Part shown: positions 52,018 to 61,258 of the stretch, piece by piece
How positions within the stretch are numbered: the stretch's first letter is position 1
Layout of the letters: each line of letters begins with the position of its first letter
Origin: CAVXGU01 sp963761615
Lineage (GTDB): Bacteria > Acidobacteriota > Vicinamibacteria > Vicinamibacterales > CAVVIG01
DNA length: 64,000 nt
Reading direction: 5' to 3'
Assembly (NCBI GenBank): GCA_963761615.1
Contig: CAVXGU010000003.1
Span: forward strand, 1,674,001-1,738,000
Notes under the pieces: generated by a model
Told to the model about the DNA's origin: nothing
Seen by the model: the letters and a program-made list of their open reading frames with translations, nothing else
The model's database searches: none
Translations under genes and position numbers: made by a program

Positions 52018-53532
52018 ATGCGAGCAGTTCGACTCGGCGTCGTCGCGGCCCTCGGTGCGATTGGCGCGGTGGGCCTGGCGGTCCACCTGCACGCCCAGCG
52101 CGGTGGGCCGGCGCCCGCGCTCTACAAGCTCGAGGACGCGTTTCTCGAGTGGCCCCTCCCCGCGGCCGACCAGAAGTACGGCGCCATCGACGGCCACGGC
52201 ATCCACAAGTACGTCGAAGATCTCACGGCGATCTCGCGACGCTATCGCGACCAGGGACACCCCCAGTTCTGGGGACGCATCATCGGCACGTCGGCCGACG
52301 CCGAGACCCGGCAGTGGCTCATGCAGCAGTACACGCGCATCGGCCTGTCCGACGTGCACGTCCAGACCTTCGACATGGTGCCCCAGTGGTTCCCGCAGGG
52401 CTGGACGATCGACGTCGCCGGCGCGGGCAAGACGGTCGCCGTGAGAAGCGCCGAGCCCGCGTACGGGACCAAGGGCACGAGCGACGAGGGACTCGACGTC
52501 GATGCCGTGTGGGTCGGCACCGGGTCGGAGGCCGACTACATCGGGCGAGACGTCCGCGGGAAGGCCGTCTGGATGTACAGCCAGCCGCTGCCCGGGTCGT
52601 GGCGGCACACCGCCACCCAGGAGGACGCCGTCCGGCGCGCCGAGCAGAAGGGGGCCGCTGCGATCTTCATCGTCATCGGCCTACCCGGCAACATCAAGAC
52701 GCAGCTCTATCCGACCGGCACCAACGTGCCGACGTTCTCGGTGGGGATGGAAGACGGTTACGCGGTCCGCGATCTGATCGGCGCCTCGGGCGCCAAGGCC
52801 CCGCGGCTCGCCCTCAAGATGCACGTGGACATGGTGCCCGGCCTCCAGACCGGCACCGTGTGGGGCACGCTGCCCGGCGCCACCGACGAGACGATCTACA
52901 TCCTCGGCCACCGCGACGGCTGGTTCGAGGGCGGCACCGACAACGCCTCCGGCGTCGCCACGATGCTCGGCCTCGCCGAGTACTTCGCGAGGATCCCGCA
53001 AGCCCGGCGCCGGCGGACGATCGTCTTCCTCGGCACGAGCGGCCATCACAACGGCGGGAACTACAGCGGCACGTGGCTGCTCGACAACCGCGACAAGGTC
53101 TTCGGCAAGACGGCCCTCATGATCAATGCCGAGCACACCGCCACGATGCAGATGTACCTGCTCGGCGAGGCGATCCGGAACGCGAACATGTACACGGGCC
53201 TGCTGTGGTACGCGGGCGGGCCGCGGCGGCCGAAGCTCCAGGACGTGGCCGTCAACGCGTTCCGCGAGTTCGGGGTCGTCACCTACGCGGAGCCGGAGCG
53301 CGCGGCGCCGGGCGGCGAGATGAGCCGGCTCTGGCCGTACGTGCCGGGCGTGCAGGGCTCCGACTACAACATGTACTTCCACTCCGACGCCGAGAGCGCG
53401 GACACCGTGCCCTGGACGGGCCTGCAGGCGATCACGCGCGCCTACGCGAAGATCGTCGACGGGGTCAACACGCTCGACCTCTCGGACCTTCAGCGTCCGC
53501 CCGAGGCCCCGCCAGCCACCGGTGGGCGATAG
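52018..53532 (+). CDS. Exported M28-like (PA domain) peptidase with altered active site
   Basis: 504 residues with a signal peptide (MRAVRLGVVAALGAIGAVGL, then AVHLHAQ). A PA-type domain (DVRGKAVWMYSQPLPGSW, RAEQKGAAAIFIVIGLPG) precedes an M28-like fold. ILGHRDGWFEGGTDNASGVATML carries the first metal His/Asp and the bridging Asp. The position that normally holds the catalytic and metal glutamates (EEExGLxGS) reads FLGTSGHHNGGNYSG, without Glu. NAEHTATMQM replaces the next metal-Asp motif. Either another residue substitutes (the HH is suggestive) or the protein is not a standard aminopeptidase. It overlaps the pseudouridine synthase gene. Confidence 0.82.
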   Translation: MRAVRLGVVAALGAIGAVGLAVHLHAQRGGPAPALYKLEDAFLEWPLPAADQKYGAIDGHGIHKYVEDLTAISRRYRDQGHPQFWGRIIGTSADAETRQWLMQQYTRIGLSDVHVQTFDMVPQWFPQGWTIDVAGAGKTVAVRSAEPAYGTKGTSDEGLDVDAVWVGTGSEADYIGRDVRGKAVWMYSQPLPGSWRHTATQEDAVRRAEQKGAAAIFIVIGLPGNIKTQLYPTGTNVPTFSVGMEDGYAVRDLIGASGAKAPRLALKMHVDMVPGLQTGTVWGTLPGATDETIYILGHRDGWFEGGTDNASGVATMLGLAEYFARIPQARRRRTIVFLGTSGHHNGGNYSGTWLLDNRDKVFGKTALMINAEHTATMQMYLLGEAIRNANMYTGLLWYAGGPRRPKLQDVAVNAFREFGVVTYAEPERAAPGGEMSRLWPYVPGVQGSDYNMYFHSDAESADTVPWTGLQAITRAYAKIVDGVNTLDLSDLQRPPEAPPATGGR

Positions 53533-54457
53533 CGGCGAGACCTGGCGCGTCGGGCCGGAGGACGCAGGCCGCCGGCTCGACAAGTTCCTCGCCGCGTCCG
53601 GGCGTCTCGGGTCGCGCGGCCGCGCGGCGCGGGCGATCGAGCGCGGCAAGATCTTCCTCAACGACCGGGAGGCCGGCGCGGCCGACGCCGGCGCGCGGCT
53701 GGCGGCGGGCAATCGGGTGCGCTGCTGGATGGACCGCCCGGGCAGCGCGAAATCGCGTCCCCAGCTCGGCGATCTCCGGATCGTCTACGAGGACAGCGCG
53801 CTGGCGGTCGTCAACAAGCCGCCTGGCCTGCTCACCGTTCCGCTCGACGCCCGTGCCTCGGCGCCGTCGGTGTACGGGCAGCTCGTCGAGCATCTGCGGC
53901 CCAAACACCGCCGGCCGTTCGTGGCGCACCGGATCGACCGTGACACCTCCGGGCTGGTCGTCTTCGCGACGACCCCGGACGTGCAGGAGCAGTTCAAGCG
54001 ACAGTTCATCCGTCACGAGCCCGAGCGCGTCTATCGCGCCGTCGTTTACGGTCATCCGGACCCGCCGTCCGGGATCTGGCGCGACCAGGTCGTCTGGGAT
54101 TCGCGGGCGCTGATGCTGCGGGCGGCGCACCCCGCCGACCGGCGCCGGCGCGAAGCCGTGAGCGAGTACCGGACCGTCGAGCGCCTCGACGGCGCCGCGC
54201 TGATCGAGGTCCGTCTCCGGACCGGCAAGCGCAATCAGATTCGTCTGCAGGCGCGTCTGCGGGGGCACGTGCTCGTCGGCGAGCGGCTCTACGTCGACGG
54301 TCCGGCCAGGGAACGGCCAATCGCCTTCGAGCGTCAGGCACTGCACGCGTGCCGCCTCGCCTTCGCGCACCCGGTCACCGGTCGCCCCATGGCATTCGAG
54401 GCGCCGCTGCCCGAGGACATGGAGGCCCTGGTGGCGCGGTTGCGCCCGCACGGCTGA
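53522..54457 (+). CDS. RluA-family RNA pseudouridine synthase
   Basis: 311 residues from the GTG at 53522, 11 bases inside the end of the peptidase gene. The N-terminal S4 domain is RRLDKFLAASGRLGSRGRAARAIERGKIFLN. The catalytic domain has VNKPPGLLTVP, the active aspartate in AHRIDRDTSGLVVFA and RLRTGKRNQIRLQARLRGHVLVGERLY. It converts a uridine in rRNA or tRNA to pseudouridine; the exact site is not predictable. A GGCCCC/GGGGCC hairpin follows. Confidence 0.9.
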   Translation: MGDSGETWRVGPEDAGRRLDKFLAASGRLGSRGRAARAIERGKIFLNDREAGAADAGARLAAGNRVRCWMDRPGSAKSRPQLGDLRIVYEDSALAVVNKPPGLLTVPLDARASAPSVYGQLVEHLRPKHRRPFVAHRIDRDTSGLVVFATTPDVQEQFKRQFIRHEPERVYRAVVYGHPDPPSGIWRDQVVWDSRALMLRAAHPADRRRREAVSEYRTVERLDGAALIEVRLRTGKRNQIRLQARLRGHVLVGERLYVDGPARERPIAFERQALHACRLAFAHPVTGRPMAFEAPLPEDMEALVARLRPHG

Positions 54458-54474
54458 GGCCCCCTTTCGGGGCC
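54458..54474 (+). terminator. Short GC hairpin between the pseudouridine synthase and gabD
   Basis: GGCCCC and GGGGCC pair around CTTTC directly after the stop codon. No T tract follows. It lies immediately before the TAGAAT box of gabD, which argues for separate transcripts. Confidence 0.45.
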
Positions 54475-54493
54475 CCACGATAGAATCGATCGC

Positions 54494-55960
54494 ATGGACG
54501 TCCCGCTCTCAGACCCCAGACTCTTCCGGGAAGCCTGCTTCATCAACGGCGACTGGGTGCCGCCGAAAGGCGACGGCATTCCGGTCGACGACCCGGCGAC
54601 GGGCGCCGTGATCGGCCGCGTGCCCGGCCTCGGCGCCGTCGACACGCGCCGCGCGATCGACGCGGCCGCCAGGGCGCTCCCCGCATGGCGGGGGCGGCCG
54701 GCTCGGGAGCGGGCGGCCGTGCTCCGGCGCTGGTTCGATCTCATGATGGCGAACCAGGAGGACCTGGCGCGCCTCATGACGCTCGAGCAGGGCAAGCCTC
54801 TGGCCGAGTCGAGGGGAGAGGTCGCCTACGCCGCCGGGTTCCTCGAGTGGTTCGGCGAGGAGGCCAAGCGCGTCTACGGCGACACGATCCCCGCCCCGCA
54901 GGCGGACAAGCGCATCGTCGTCCTCAAGGAGCCGATCGGCGTCGTGGCGTGCATCACGCCCTGGAACTTCCCGCTCGCGATGATCACGCGCAAGGCCGGC
55001 CCGGCCCTCGCGGCCGGCTGCACGGTGGTCCTCAAGCCGGCCTCGCAAACGCCCTTCTCGGCGCTCGCACTCGCCGAGCTCGGCGCGCGCGCGGGTCTGC
55101 CGGCCGGCGTGCTCAACGTGGTGACGGGGCCGGCGGCGGAGATCGGCGGCGAGCTCACCGGCAATCCGCTCGTGCGGAAGCTGTCGTTCACCGGATCGAC
55201 CGCGGTGGGAAAGATCCTGATGGCGCAGTGCGCCGGCACGGTCAAGAAGCTCTCGCTGGAGCTCGGTGGCAACGCCCCGTTCATCGTCTTCGACGATGCG
55301 GATCTCGATCGCGCGGTCGAGGGCGCCATCGCCTCGAAGTACCGCAACACGGGGCAGACCTGCGTCTGCGCGAACCGGCTGCTGGTGCAGGACGCGGTGT
55401 ACGACGACTTCGCCGGCCGGCTGGTCGCGGCGGTGAAGGCGCTCGAGCCCGCCCCGGGGTTCGAGCCCGGCGCCACGCAGGGGCCCCTCATCGACGACCG
55501 CGCCGTGGAGAAGGTGGAGAGCCACATCGCCGACGCGACCGCCAAGGGGGCGCGGGTGTTGGTGGGCGGACGACGGCACCGGCGGGGTGGGCGGTTCTTC
55601 GAGCCGACCGTGCTCGTCGAGGCCACGCAGGCCATGACGCTGGCGCACGAGGAGACGTTCGGACCCGTCGCGCCGCTCTTTCGCTTTGCCAGCGAGCGCG
55701 AGGCGGTGGCGCTCGCCAACGACACCGAGTTCGGCCTCGCCGCGTACTTCTACGGCCGCGACCTCGCGCGCGTGTGGCGGGTTGCCGAGGCGCTCGAGTA
55801 CGGGATCATCGGCGTCAACACGGGGCTCATCTCGACCGAGGTGGCGCCGTTCGGCGGGATGAAGGAGTCGGGGCTGGGGCGGGAAGGCTCGAAGTACGGG
55901 ATCGAGGAGTTCCTCGAAGTCAAGTACGTGTGTCTGGGCGGGATCGTCCCGGCGCCCTGA
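54494..55960 (+). CDS. gabD: NAD(P)-dependent succinate-semialdehyde dehydrogenase
   Basis: 488 residues. FINGDWVPPKGDGIPVDDPATG, EPIGVVACITPWNFPLAMI, FTGSTAVGKILMAQCAGTVKKLSLELGGNAPFIV (catalytic Glu in LELGGN) and KYRNTGQTCVCANRLLVQD (catalytic Cys). The C-terminus has GVNTGLISTEVAPFGGMKESG and GREGSKYGIEEFLEVKYVCLG, typical of GabD. It oxidises succinate semialdehyde to succinate. TAGAAT lies seven bases before the ATG and no Shine-Dalgarno is present. Confidence 0.93.
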   Translation: MDVPLSDPRLFREACFINGDWVPPKGDGIPVDDPATGAVIGRVPGLGAVDTRRAIDAAARALPAWRGRPARERAAVLRRWFDLMMANQEDLARLMTLEQGKPLAESRGEVAYAAGFLEWFGEEAKRVYGDTIPAPQADKRIVVLKEPIGVVACITPWNFPLAMITRKAGPALAAGCTVVLKPASQTPFSALALAELGARAGLPAGVLNVVTGPAAEIGGELTGNPLVRKLSFTGSTAVGKILMAQCAGTVKKLSLELGGNAPFIVFDDADLDRAVEGAIASKYRNTGQTCVCANRLLVQDAVYDDFAGRLVAAVKALEPAPGFEPGATQGPLIDDRAVEKVESHIADATAKGARVLVGGRRHRRGGRFFEPTVLVEATQAMTLAHEETFGPVAPLFRFASEREAVALANDTEFGLAAYFYGRDLARVWRVAEALEYGIIGVNTGLISTEVAPFGGMKESGLGREGSKYGIEEFLEVKYVCLGGIVPAP

Positions 55961-55963
55961 GGG

Positions 55964-56632
55964 TCAGTCGTCGACGACCCAGCCGTCGCGCAGGTGGACG
56001 ACGCGCGAGCCGTACTCGGCGTTGGTCTCCGAGTGGGTCACCTGGACAATCGTCGTGCCCGCCTCGTTGAGGGTCCGGAACAGCTCCATGATCTCCTTGC
56101 CCTGGGCCGAGTGGAGGTTGCCGGTTGGCTCGTCGGCGAGGATGACGCGCGGGCTGGCGATGACGGCGCGCGCCACGCCCACCAGCTGCTGCTGCCCGCC
56201 CGAGAGCTGGTTCGGATAGAGATCCTTCTTCCCCACGATGCGGAACCGGTCGAGTACGTCGGCGACGAGGCTCTGGCGGTCCTTGCGGCTGACGTTGCGG
56301 TACGAGAGCGGGATCTCCAGGTTCTCGTAGACCGTCAGGTTGTCGAGCAGGTGGTAGCTCTGGAAGACGAAGCCGACGTGCTGCTTGTGGAGCTCGGAGC
56401 GCTGCTTCGGGCTGAGGCGGTGGACCGGCTGATCCAGGAAGTAGTACTCGCCGGCCCACGCGCTGTCGTGCATGCCGAGGATGTGGAGGAGCGTCGACTT
56501 GCCGGCGCCCGACGGCCCCATGATCGAGACGAACTCGCCCTCCTTGATGTCGAGGGTCACGCGGCGCAGGACGTACGCCCGGCCGACGCCGACGGGGTAC
56601 GACTTCTCGAGATCGCGGAGTGAGATGAGCAC
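55964..56632 (-). CDS. ABC transporter ATP-binding protein (LolD/MacB type) with degenerate D-loop
   Basis: 222 residues. Walker A is IMGPSGAGKSTLLHILG, with FVFQSYHLLDNLTVYENLEIPL, the signature LSGGQQQLVGVARAV and Walker B VILADEPTGNLHS. Two departures from the family stand out: LSGGQQQ is followed by LVG instead of RVA, and the D-loop reads NLHS instead of NLDS. It ends the operon adaptor-ATPase-ATPase and is three bases from the convergent gabD stop. No permease gene lies in the operon. Confidence 0.9.
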   Translation of the reverse strand: MLISLRDLEKSYPVGVGRAYVLRRVTLDIKEGEFVSIMGPSGAGKSTLLHILGMHDSAWAGEYYFLDQPVHRLSPKQRSELHKQHVGFVFQSYHLLDNLTVYENLEIPLSYRNVSRKDRQSLVADVLDRFRIVGKKDLYPNQLSGGQQQLVGVARAVIASPRVILADEPTGNLHSAQGKEIMELFRTLNEAGTTIVQVTHSETNAEYGSRVVHLRDGWVVDD

Positions 56633-56635
56633 CGG

Positions 56636-57346
<711 letters not shown>

Positions 57347-57369
57347 GGCGCGCTCTCCTTGATTGACGA

Positions 57370-58623
57370 CTACCGCAGGCGGACGCGGTCGTACGCGTCC
57401 CACGCCGACATGTCGGACAGGATGACCTCGTCGCCCTCCTTGAGGCCCGACAGGATCTCGACGTTGTTGACCGAGCTCCGGCCCAGCTTGACCTGCACCC
57501 GCGTGGCCTCGGTGTGGTCGGGCGACACCTTGAAGAGGCTGACGAGACTCTGTTCCTGGCCGAACGCCGGGCGTCCGACGTAGAGCACGTTGTCGAGCCG
57601 CTCGAGCTCGATCGTCCCGTCGACGCTCAGGTCGGGCACGGCGCCGCGCGGGAGCGCGCCCTGGAGCGTGACGTCGACGGTCCGCGTGCCGTTCTGCACC
57701 GACGGGTCGATGCGGGACACGACTCCGGGAATGATGCCGTTGCGCGTGTCGATCTGGGCCTTCTGGCCGATCTGGATGTCCTTGGCCTGCGTCTCGGCGA
57801 TCTTCACCTCCGCCTTGAGCTTGGTCGGATCGGCGACGCGGGCGAGGTTGGTGCCCGGGCTGACCTGCTGGCCCTCCTCGACGGGCACGATCTGCAGGAC
57901 GCCGTCCAGGCCCGCGCGGACGTGCAGTTCGTCCTTCTGCTGGCGCTTCAGATCGAGGACCGCGCGCGCCTGGTCCACCGCCGACTGCTGCACCGCGAGC
58001 TGCGCCTTGGTCGAGGCGGACTGGCTCGCCAGCTGCTCCTTGGCGATCTGGTTCCGGACGGCGAGCTGATCGGAGTCGACCTTGGCCTGCTGCAGATCGA
58101 GGGCCGACACCAGCTGGTCTTTCGCCAGCTGCTGCTTCATCTCGTAGGTCATGCGCGCCTTGTTGTAGTCGGCCTCGACGCTGGCCGCATTCGCGCGCTG
58201 CTGGAGGAGATCGTTCTGGAGCGTCACGCGAAGGTTGGCCAGCGAGGCCTCGGCGGCCTCGAGCTTCAACTGGGCGTCCTGCAGCTCCTGGTCCAGCTGC
58301 GGGTTGCTGAGATCCAGGATGATGCTCGACGCCTTCACCGTCGTGCCGGGCCGCAGGTAGATGTGCTCGACCCGCCCCTCGGTGGTGGCCGGGATCCAGC
58401 GGATGTCTTCCGGCACGAGCGTGCCGAGGCCGCGGACCTCGCGGACCATCGGACCGCGCTTGACCGTGTCGCGCCAGGCGGTCGACAGTTCGACCGTGGG
58501 GGCCGCCGGCTGGAGGCGCGACAGCCCGAAGCTGATGGCCCCCACGCCCAGGATTCCGACCCCCACGTACACGGCCCGCTTGATCCGCTTCTGCTTCAGA
58601 TTGGACGGGCGCGCAATATCCAT
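57370..58623 (-). CDS. Periplasmic adaptor (membrane fusion) protein, HlyD/MacA type
   Basis: 417 residues. A membrane anchor (RAVYVGVGILGVGAISFGLS) is followed by the lipoyl half (TTEGRVEHIYLRPGTTVKASSIILDL) and a long coiled-coil at about residues 95-225 (QELQDAQLKLEAAEASLANL, KQQLAKDQLVSALDLQQAKV). Then come the second lipoyl half (VRAGLDGVLQIVPVEEGQQVSPGTNLARV) and beta-barrel domains. Such proteins connect an inner-membrane pump to an outer-membrane channel. A TATAAT box at 58693-58698 on the minus strand would give a roughly 65-base leader. Confidence 0.92.
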   Translation of the reverse strand: MDIARPSNLKQKRIKRAVYVGVGILGVGAISFGLSRLQPAAPTVELSTAWRDTVKRGPMVREVRGLGTLVPEDIRWIPATTEGRVEHIYLRPGTTVKASSIILDLSNPQLDQELQDAQLKLEAAEASLANLRVTLQNDLLQQRANAASVEADYNKARMTYEMKQQLAKDQLVSALDLQQAKVDSDQLAVRNQIAKEQLASQSASTKAQLAVQQSAVDQARAVLDLKRQQKDELHVRAGLDGVLQIVPVEEGQQVSPGTNLARVADPTKLKAEVKIAETQAKDIQIGQKAQIDTRNGIIPGVVSRIDPSVQNGTRTVDVTLQGALPRGAVPDLSVDGTIELERLDNVLYVGRPAFGQEQSLVSLFKVSPDHTEATRVQVKLGRSSVNNVEILSGLKEGDEVILSDMSAWDAYDRVRLR

Positions 58624-58692
58624 GTCTTGGTTTGTCGGTTAGACGGAATCAGGGGCGAAATGGATCACGAAATCTTTCGCATTCCCTAACCC

Positions 58693-58698
58693 ATTATA
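58693..58698 (-). promoter_or_regulatory. -10 box of the adaptor-ABC operon
   Basis: A perfect TATAAT on the minus strand. Eighteen bases upstream of it TTCGCT is a weak -35 candidate. The leader to the ATG at 58623 is about 65 bases. Confidence 0.5.
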
Positions 58699-58761
58699 CG
58701 TAAAGGAGTTCTCGCGAGCGAAGCCGGCGGGGAGGAGACGAGGCGATCGCGCCGGCGGCGA

Positions 58762-59781
58762 CTAGCCGCCGCGCGTGTGCATTTCGAGGTGCGGATCGCC
58801 CTTCAAGGAACCGATGGGCACGAACGCGCGCCGTTCGCCGAGCGCCAGCCGCAGCTCGGCGCCCCGGTCGTCACGGCCCTCCCAGCGCTCGCGAATGAGC
58901 GTCTCCAGCTCGGCGGGCGTCGCGCCGCGGCGGAGGGCACCGCGCAGATCCAGGCCGCGATCCGCGTAAAGGCACAGGTACCACATGCCGTCGGCCGTGA
59001 GGCGGCTGCGGTCGCACGAGCGGCAGAACGGCTCGGTCGTGGACGCGATGATGCCGAACGTCACGCCGTCCGGGAGGCGGTAGCGATCGGCGGGGGCCGA
59101 GGTCGCTTCGACGATCGGCTCGACGGCGCCGTAGCGGCGGGCGAGGGTCTCGAGCATCTCGCGGCGCGAGACGACCCGGTCGGGCGACCAGCGGGTGGCG
59201 CCGCCGACGTCCATGTACTCGATGAAGCGGACCTCCGCGTTCACCTCGCGACCGAATTCCAGGAGGTCGCCGATCTCGTCGTCGTTGACCCCGCGGATCA
59301 CGACCGTGTCGATTTTCAGACGGCCGTAGGTGGAGTGGGCGGCCGCGATGCCCGCGCGGACGGCGTCGAGCTCGTCGACGCGGGTGAGCGCGCGGAAGCG
59401 GTCGGGACGCAGGGTGTCCAGGCTCACGGTGACGCGGTGGAGCCCGGCGGCCTTGAGCGCCTCGACGTGCGCCGCGAGCAGCACGCCGTTGGTGGTGAGC
59501 GCCAGGTCCTCGAGGCCGCGCTTGCCCGCGATCATGCGGACGAGCGCCGGCACGTCACGGCGGAGCAGCGGCTCGCCGCCGGTCAGCCGGAGGCGGGTGA
59601 CGCCCAGCGCGAGAAAGACGTCGACCAGGGCGCTGGTCTCCTCGAAGTGCAGGACGTCCTCCCGCGGCAGCCAGACGTAGTCGTCCTCCGGCATGCAGTA
59701 CTCGCAGCGCAGGTTGCAGCGGTCGGTGATCGACAGCCGCAGGTTGCGGAGCGGGCGCTGCAGTCGGTCGAGGGGCAGCAT
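58762..59781 (-). CDS. moaA: GTP 3',8-cyclase (molybdenum cofactor synthesis)
   Basis: 339 residues. It is a radical SAM enzyme with the cluster motif LSITDRCNLRCEYCMPEDDY, the GGEP-type LRLTGGEPLLRRD and VVIRGVNDDEIGDLLEFG. The second cluster is in EPFCRSCDRSRLTADGMWYLCLYA. The C-terminal double Gly (HTRGG) needed for activation is present. It makes the first Moco intermediate from GTP. No other moa gene is adjacent. The start at 59781 is preferred because TATAAT lies eight bases upstream. Confidence 0.95.
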   Translation of the reverse strand: MLPLDRLQRPLRNLRLSITDRCNLRCEYCMPEDDYVWLPREDVLHFEETSALVDVFLALGVTRLRLTGGEPLLRRDVPALVRMIAGKRGLEDLALTTNGVLLAAHVEALKAAGLHRVTVSLDTLRPDRFRALTRVDELDAVRAGIAAAHSTYGRLKIDTVVIRGVNDDEIGDLLEFGREVNAEVRFIEYMDVGGATRWSPDRVVSRREMLETLARRYGAVEPIVEATSAPADRYRLPDGVTFGIIASTTEPFCRSCDRSRLTADGMWYLCLYADRGLDLRGALRRGATPAELETLIRERWEGRDDRGAELRLALGERRAFVPIGSLKGDPHLEMHTRGG

Positions 59782-59789
59782 CACCTTGG

Positions 59790-59795
59790 ATTATA
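59790..59795 (-). promoter_or_regulatory. -10 box of moaA, eight bases from the start codon
   Basis: A perfect TATAAT on the minus strand ends eight bases before the moaA ATG. GAGACA 18 bases upstream is a partial -35. The geometry predicts a leaderless transcript and leaves no room for the moco riboswitch found before moaA in some bacteria. Confidence 0.55.
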
Positions 59796-59983
59796 TCGGC
59801 GGCGGGCCCGATCTGTCTCCGACTGTCACGGCGGAGCCCTGCGGGTTGAAATATTGCGAATTAAAGCTCAGTCTGTGACATTAGTTTGCAAAAAAGTCAG
59901 GCGACCGGACCGCCGGTCCGTGCTAGCGTTCGACAGTTGGTCCGTTCGGCGGGCGCGCGTGATGGCGGTCCGCACCGGTCATC

Positions 59984-61258
59984 ATGGAACTCGGCCCTTC
60001 CGGCCCCCGTCGGCCTCGCGTCCTCCTGCTCAGTCCGTACTACTCGCCCGTACTCGGCGGCGCCGAGCGCGCCGCCGGCCAGGTCGCCGACGCGCTCCGG
60101 CGCGCCGGCATGAGCGTGCAGGTGCTGACCAAGCGCGTGTCGCGCGCGCTCCCGCGCACCGAACGGGTCGACGGCATCGCCGTGCGGCGCATTCCGCCGG
60201 TCGGCATGCGGTCGCCGCTCGGCAAGTGGCTGATGCTCCCGACGGTGCTGCTGGCGCTCGTCTGGCTCGCCGACAGCTTCGACGTGATCTGCTGCGTGGA
60301 CTACCGCGGCGTCGGCCTCGCGGCGGTGATCGCCGGCTGGCTGATCCACCGGCCGGTCGTCTTCCAGGCCCAGACCACGGGCGTGATGTCGGACGATGAC
60401 GAGGGGACATCGCTGGAGGCCCGGAGCCCGTGGCGCGCCCGCGTCGAGCACCTGCTGCGCGCGCCGCTGCGCCGCCTGTACGCGCACGCCGATGCCTTCG
60501 CCTGCATCTCGCACGGCATCGAGCGCGAGACGCTGGCGGCACACGTGCCGCCGGCGCGGGTGCATTACGTCCCCAACAGCGTCGACTCGCGGCGGTTCCA
60601 TCCGGTGTCGGCCGACGAGCGCGGTCGCCGCCGGCGCGAACTGGGCTGGCCCGACGACCGCGTGATCGGCGTCTTCGTGGGACGGCTGAGTCTCGAGAAG
60701 GGCGTGCTTGACCTGATCGAGGCCTGGGCGTCGGTCGACGCCCGCGCCTGCCTGGTCGTCGTGGGACCGGACATGCCTGGGCACCGGTGGGATGCCGGCC
60801 TGCGGGCGCGGCGGATGGTCGCCGACCGCGGCCTGACGGCGCGCGTGCGGTTCTACGGGCCGACGAACGACATCGCGCCGCTGCTCAACGGCGCGGACTT
60901 CCTGGTGCAGCCGTCGCGTTTCGAGGCCTTCGGCATCTCCGCGGTCGAGGCGCTGGCAGCCGGCCTGCCGGTCGTCGCCACGGCGGTCGGCGGACTGCCC
61001 GAGTTCGTCATCGCGGGGGAGACCGGACTGCTGTGCGCCCCGTCGGATCCCGCCGGGCTCGCGGCGGAGATCAATCGCCTGGTGGCCGACCCGGACCTCC
61101 GGCGGCGGCTGGGGGAGCACGGGCGGGCGCTCGTCGAGCGGGAGTTCGACGCCGGTCGTGTCGGCAGCCGCCTGGCCGAACTCGTGCAGGCGGCGGCGCT
61201 CAGCGCCAGCGGCCGGGCACGCTCGCCGCGCAGCGCGGGCACCGTCCCTCAGGCGTGA
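59984..61258 (+). CDS. Glycosyltransferase family 4
   Basis: 424 residues. N-terminal GT-B domain: RVLLLSPYYSPVLGGAERAAGQVADALRRAGM. C-terminal domain: GVFVGRLSLEKGVLDLIEAW, VVVGPDMPGHR, FYGPTNDIAPLLNGADFLVQPSRFEAFGISAVEALAAGLPVVATAVGGLPE. It resembles glycan or glycolipid mannosyltransferases, but it stands alone, about 20 kb from the main glycan locus. The 202-base spacer before it is AT-richer (AAATATTGCGAATTAAAGC) and probably holds its promoter. Its last 59 bases overlap the convergent amrS. Confidence 0.9.
   Translation: MELGPSGPRRPRVLLLSPYYSPVLGGAERAAGQVADALRRAGMSVQVLTKRVSRALPRTERVDGIAVRRIPPVGMRSPLGKWLMLPTVLLALVWLADSFDVICCVDYRGVGLAAVIAGWLIHRPVVFQAQTTGVMSDDDEGTSLEARSPWRARVEHLLRAPLRRLYAHADAFACISHGIERETLAAHVPPARVHYVPNSVDSRRFHPVSADERGRRRRELGWPDDRVIGVFVGRLSLEKGVLDLIEAWASVDARACLVVVGPDMPGHRWDAGLRARRMVADRGLTARVRFYGPTNDIAPLLNGADFLVQPSRFEAFGISAVEALAAGLPVVATAVGGLPEFVIAGETGLLCAPSDPAGLAAEINRLVADPDLRRRLGEHGRALVEREFDAGRVGSRLAELVQAAALSASGRARSPRSAGTVPQA

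Noticed and set aside
59782..59983. Moco riboswitch before moaA
   Set aside because: moaA is on the minus strand with a -10 box eight bases from its start codon, leaving no leader for a riboswitch. I see no matching structure motif.
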